Source: Acidobacteriota bacterium (lineage in GTDB: Bacteria; Acidobacteriota; UBA890; WLXD01). From it: 63,923 bases of DNA. The notes beneath the pieces are model-generated. The model saw nothing but the letters and a program-made list of their open reading frames with translations, was not told where the DNA came from and ran no database searches. Position numbers and translations under genes: made by a program. Positions 61,567 through 63,923 of the stretch are shown in pieces (position 1 is the first letter of the stretch; each line of letters begins with the position of its first letter). Location: contig JAJCXT010000010.1 in NCBI GenBank assembly GCA_029263295.1, forward strand, positions 1-63,923. The letters run 5' to 3'.

Positions 61567-62541
61567 GTGACAACAGCCGCACCCTTCAGCATGGCGTTTC
61601 TCGGATGCGGTAACGCAACCCGGATGCACTCCAAGACGCTAGCCAAGCGCCCGGTACAACGCTTCTACGCCAGCCGCAGCGGTGAGCACGCGGCGGAGTA
61701 CAACCAGAAGTATGGCGGCGGCGGTTCGTTCGGAAGCTACGCGGAAGCCATCGCCGATCCGCGGATCGCGGCGGTCTTCATTGCCACTCCGCCAGACACT
61801 CATCTCGAGCTGACGCTGGCCGCGCTGCGCGCCGGCAAGCACGCCATCATCGAGAAGCCGCCATTCCTGCGGAGCAGCGATTTCGCTGCGGTTCGGGAGG
61901 CGGCGACGTCCGGTGGGGTGCGGGCATACGTCGCGGAGAACTACTTCTACAAACCGCTTCTGGTGCGGCTGCGGGAGCTTCTGGCGGCGGGCGTCATCGG
62001 TGAGCCCCTGTTCGTGTCTCTCAACGCCCTCAAGACGCAACAAGTCTCGGGTTGGCGCAACGATTCGGGGGTTGCTGGCGGCGGCGCGCTCTACGAAGGC
62101 GGCATACACTGGGTGAGCTTCGCAGCGAGCCTGGGGCTGTCGGAGTTGACGGTTAGCGGTCTGCGCCCGTCTCCCGATGGCAGTCCGGAACGCAGCATGA
62201 TGCTGGCGCTGCGCTACGGCGATGGGCCGGTCGGGTCCCTCTATTACTCCTGGGAAGTTCCGTCCTTGTTCAAGGGCCTGCGCATCTCGCGAATCTGGGG
62301 ACGCGAGGGAAGCATCACATTCGAGTCGAACGGCATTTTCGTGTTCGTGCGGGGGCGCCAAAAACGTGTTCTGTTCCCGGGTCTGCGCGACATCGCCGGC
62401 TACGGAGCCATGTTCGACGATTTCCTGCGCAGCATGCGCGACGATGACAAACCGGCGTACGATCTCGACTTGGCCGAGCGCGATTTGCGGTTGGTCGAGC
62501 AGGCCTACGCTACGGCTGGCGTCAGCCATCCCACCGAGTGA
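61567..62541 (+). CDS. Gfo/Idh/MocA-family oxidoreductase
   Basis: This 324-residue NAD(P)-binding protein has the Rossmann start FSMAFLGCGNATRMHSKTL and the catalytic region KHAIIEKPPFLRSSD (EKP motif) at about residue 95. ENYFYKPLLVRLRELLAA and EGGIHWVSFAASLG follow, the latter with the usual His. It probably oxidises a sugar or cyclitol, with the GMC enzyme. GTG start 12 nt after the GMC stop. Confidence 0.9.
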   Translation: MTTAAPFSMAFLGCGNATRMHSKTLAKRPVQRFYASRSGEHAAEYNQKYGGGGSFGSYAEAIADPRIAAVFIATPPDTHLELTLAALRAGKHAIIEKPPFLRSSDFAAVREAATSGGVRAYVAENYFYKPLLVRLRELLAAGVIGEPLFVSLNALKTQQVSGWRNDSGVAGGGALYEGGIHWVSFAASLGLSELTVSGLRPSPDGSPERSMMLALRYGDGPVGSLYYSWEVPSLFKGLRISRIWGREGSITFESNGIFVFVRGRQKRVLFPGLRDIAGYGAMFDDFLRSMRDDDKPAYDLDLAERDLRLVEQAYATAGVSHPTE

Positions 62542-62556
62542 CTCAGAGTTGAAAAC

Positions 62557-63381
62557 ATGAGCAATGAACTGATCGCTGTCTTGATCGGCCTGGCGGCCGG
62601 CCTCCATACCTCGACGTGGGGCATGTACAAGGACGCTCCGCACGAGGGCTTCGCCTGGCCGAAGTTCTTTCGCAGCACCTTCGTTGGCGCCTTCGCGGGT
62701 TTCGCGTTGCAGTACTTCCTGCGATTTGACTTGTCGCAGGCCGCGAACATGGCCGTGTTCTTCGGTGGCTGCTACGTGACCGAGCGCGCCGTGGTGGAAT
62801 TCTGGAAGACATTTCTCAGGGTCGAGGACCAGTCGAAGTATTTCATCCCGATGCAGTTCTCGGTCTTCGGCAAAGTGGTCGAGAGCCGCAGCACGCAACT
62901 CATGGTCGGGTTTAGCTACATCGTGGTCGTGCTGGCCATCGGCTTCGGTTTGAACGCCCTGCAGGGCAAGGTCGAACTGCCCGGGCTGCTTGTAGTGGTC
63001 ACGGTCGGAGCGGTCGGCGGCTGGCTATCTGCGTTCGGCGGTGCCTGGAAGGACGCTCCCAAGGAAGGCTTTCAGATCTTCAAGTTCTTTCGCAGTCCAG
63101 CCATGGCGGCTGCCTATGCGTTCATGCTGGCGCACTTCACCGACAGCTGGATAGTCCTGGCCGGCGCGGCGCTTGGGTACACGATCGCCACCACGGAGAC
63201 GTACAAGACGTTCTTCTTCCTGAGCAGGCCGCGCGGCAAGTTCCAGGGCATGCCTGTCAGCCACCCGGAATGGGAGACAAGGCGATTCTTCTTCTTGCCC
63301 ACTTACATCGCGGTCTGGATCGGGGTCGTCACGAGCATCGTGCTCGGTTTCACGGGCCCCCACTCCGGCCTCCTGAACTAG
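62557..63381 (+). CDS. Membrane protein with internal duplication
   Basis: This 274-residue protein has about six to seven membrane segments and two copies of one motif: WGMYKDAPHEGFAWPKFFRS (residues about 22-41) and GAWKDAPKEGFQIFKFFRS (about 164-182), each followed by a hydrophobic helix. I know no family for it. It follows the Gfo/Idh gene by 15 nt, so it may carry or anchor the pathway product. The repeat suggests a two-fold symmetric channel or transporter. Confidence 0.75.
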   Translation: MSNELIAVLIGLAAGLHTSTWGMYKDAPHEGFAWPKFFRSTFVGAFAGFALQYFLRFDLSQAANMAVFFGGCYVTERAVVEFWKTFLRVEDQSKYFIPMQFSVFGKVVESRSTQLMVGFSYIVVVLAIGFGLNALQGKVELPGLLVVVTVGAVGGWLSAFGGAWKDAPKEGFQIFKFFRSPAMAAAYAFMLAHFTDSWIVLAGAALGYTIATTETYKTFFFLSRPRGKFQGMPVSHPEWETRRFFFLPTYIAVWIGVVTSIVLGFTGPHSGLLN

Positions 63382-63440
63382 AAGGCAAGCTGACGGGCGA
63401 CCTCTCGAGAGTCGCGCTCAGAGCGGTTCCTCCGGGCCGC

Positions 63441-63468
63441 GGCTACGAACGGTACGGTTCGTAGCCGA
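63441..63468. terminator. Bidirectional terminator hairpin
   Basis: cggctacgaac and gttcgtagccg pair as a perfect 11-bp stem with a six-base loop (ggtacg), between two convergent genes (stop at 63381 on plus, stop at 63505 on minus). Confidence 0.7.
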
Positions 63469-63504
63469 CGGCCGGTCCCACGTCGCGGGTGGACTGCGCG
63501 TCCG

Positions 63505-63923
63505 TCAGTCGCGACGCGAAAACTCGGATGCGACCCCGAAGTTGTGGGCCGACGCCCAGGCGGTCAGACCCGTCGGAATCACCCAGAACAGCACCTGCTC
63601 GTACCACCTCAGGTCCCGACCGATCTCCTGCTCCACGGTGTTCTCGATCGTGCGCAGCAGCGACCAGCCGACCATCTTCACGGCGGTCATCTTCAGCGCG
63701 GTGGGATTACTGCCCATGAGCGGGTTGATTTCCTGGGCGCCGGCGTTCAGCGCCTTCTGAGTGGAGACCACGTCCAGCGTCGAGACAGCGAGGAATCCGG
63801 CGTGGCCTACGCTCGGGCGCGGTGCCAGGGAGGCGCAGCCGATTCCCGAGATTGCCAGCGCTGCGCAGAGTGAAGCCGCGACGAGGCGATGGACTGCCCG
63901 GCCGACTTGCCAGGGGCCAGCCG
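63505..63923 (-). CDS. Putative lipoprotein, 5' end outside the window
   Basis: The frame is open to the right edge. Reading upstream of the first in-frame start codon (GTG at 63771), it continues through a signal-like stretch LVAASLCAALAISGIGCASL, whose IGC fits a lipobox, and no ATG or GTG occurs before the window ends. So the gene begins outside. The mature part contains STLDVVSTQKALNAGAQEIN and NPLMGSNPTALKM, then a hydrophobic segment (QVLFWVIPTGLTAWASAHN). The NPLM motif recalls DUF5658-like membrane proteins, without certainty. Confidence 0.65.
   Translation of the reverse strand, partial: AGPWQVGRAVHRLVAASLCAALAISGIGCASLAPRPSVGHAGFLAVSTLDVVSTQKALNAGAQEINPLMGSNPTALKMTAVKMVGWSLLRTIENTVEQEIGRDLRWYEQVLFWVIPTGLTAWASAHNFGVASEFSRRD

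Noticed and set aside
1-63923. CRISPR array, phage genes or an intact insertion sequence
   Set aside because: No regularly spaced repeats, cas genes, phage structural genes or complete transposase were found; the only mobile trace is the broken IS3 remnant.

Overview
The window is GC-rich, gene-dense bacterial chromosome with 51 genes I can support, three of them small or partial. No plasmid, phage or CRISPR signature is visible. The best guess at the host is an Acidobacteriota-like Gram-negative. The grounds are a PadR regulator fused by a 1-nt overlap to a long duplicated orphan ABC permease (the ADOP type), DUF5916 barrel proteins, a DUF5117/DUF4953-type metzincin, an SBBP-repeat protein, a CRTAC1/ASPIC-UnbV protein beside a multiheme cytochrome, and many secreted proteins. 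This is inference from gene content; no rRNA or marker phylogeny is present.

Layout. 0-16 kb is almost all minus strand: PadR/ADOP unit with candidate operator repeats, NhaC-type antiporter plus DUF5916 barrel, malic enzyme plus porin, and a compact catabolic-looking operon (flavodoxin-like, RraA-like, TPP enzyme, fumarase-superfamily lyase, DUF1622). 16-21 kb is plus strand: a secreted propeller-like protein, then a Cys/His small protein with a ZnuD-like TonB receptor carrying His/Asp-rich loops. 20.7-22.1 kb is a degenerate island: an IS3-type transposase remnant, a truncated homocysteine S-methyltransferase and a small ORF resembling a RiPP precursor. 22-37 kb is mostly minus strand: rhomboid protease; a very tight run in which secreted hydrolases (M43 protease, esterase, metzincin) flank a PAS histidine kinase and a response regulator with an RsbW-like ATPase; a second M43 protease; a DDAH-like enzyme; RimI with an FHA-GAF-PP2C phosphatase.

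37-47 kb is a plus-strand series: membrane protein, winged-helix regulator, multiheme cytochrome-TPR, CRTAC1 protein, RND adaptor and RND pump, several joined by GTGA overlaps. 47-64 kb holds a secreted hydrolase, SBBP protein, hotdog protein plus nitronate monooxygenase, cobalamin adenosyltransferase, YjbQ plus TauE, M19 dipeptidase, an iodotyrosine-deiodinase-like nitroreductase, class I aldolase, glucokinase, and a GMC oxidoreductase/Gfo-Idh/duplicated membrane protein trio.

Most noteworthy: the signalling pair embedded in a secreted-hydrolase operon, the RiPP-like small ORF in the decayed island, a 22-nt element found at exactly the same distance (13 nt) after two unrelated stop codons, the His-rich metal receptor with its small partner, and a nine-C tract between ribosome binding site and start codon of the deiodinase-like gene.
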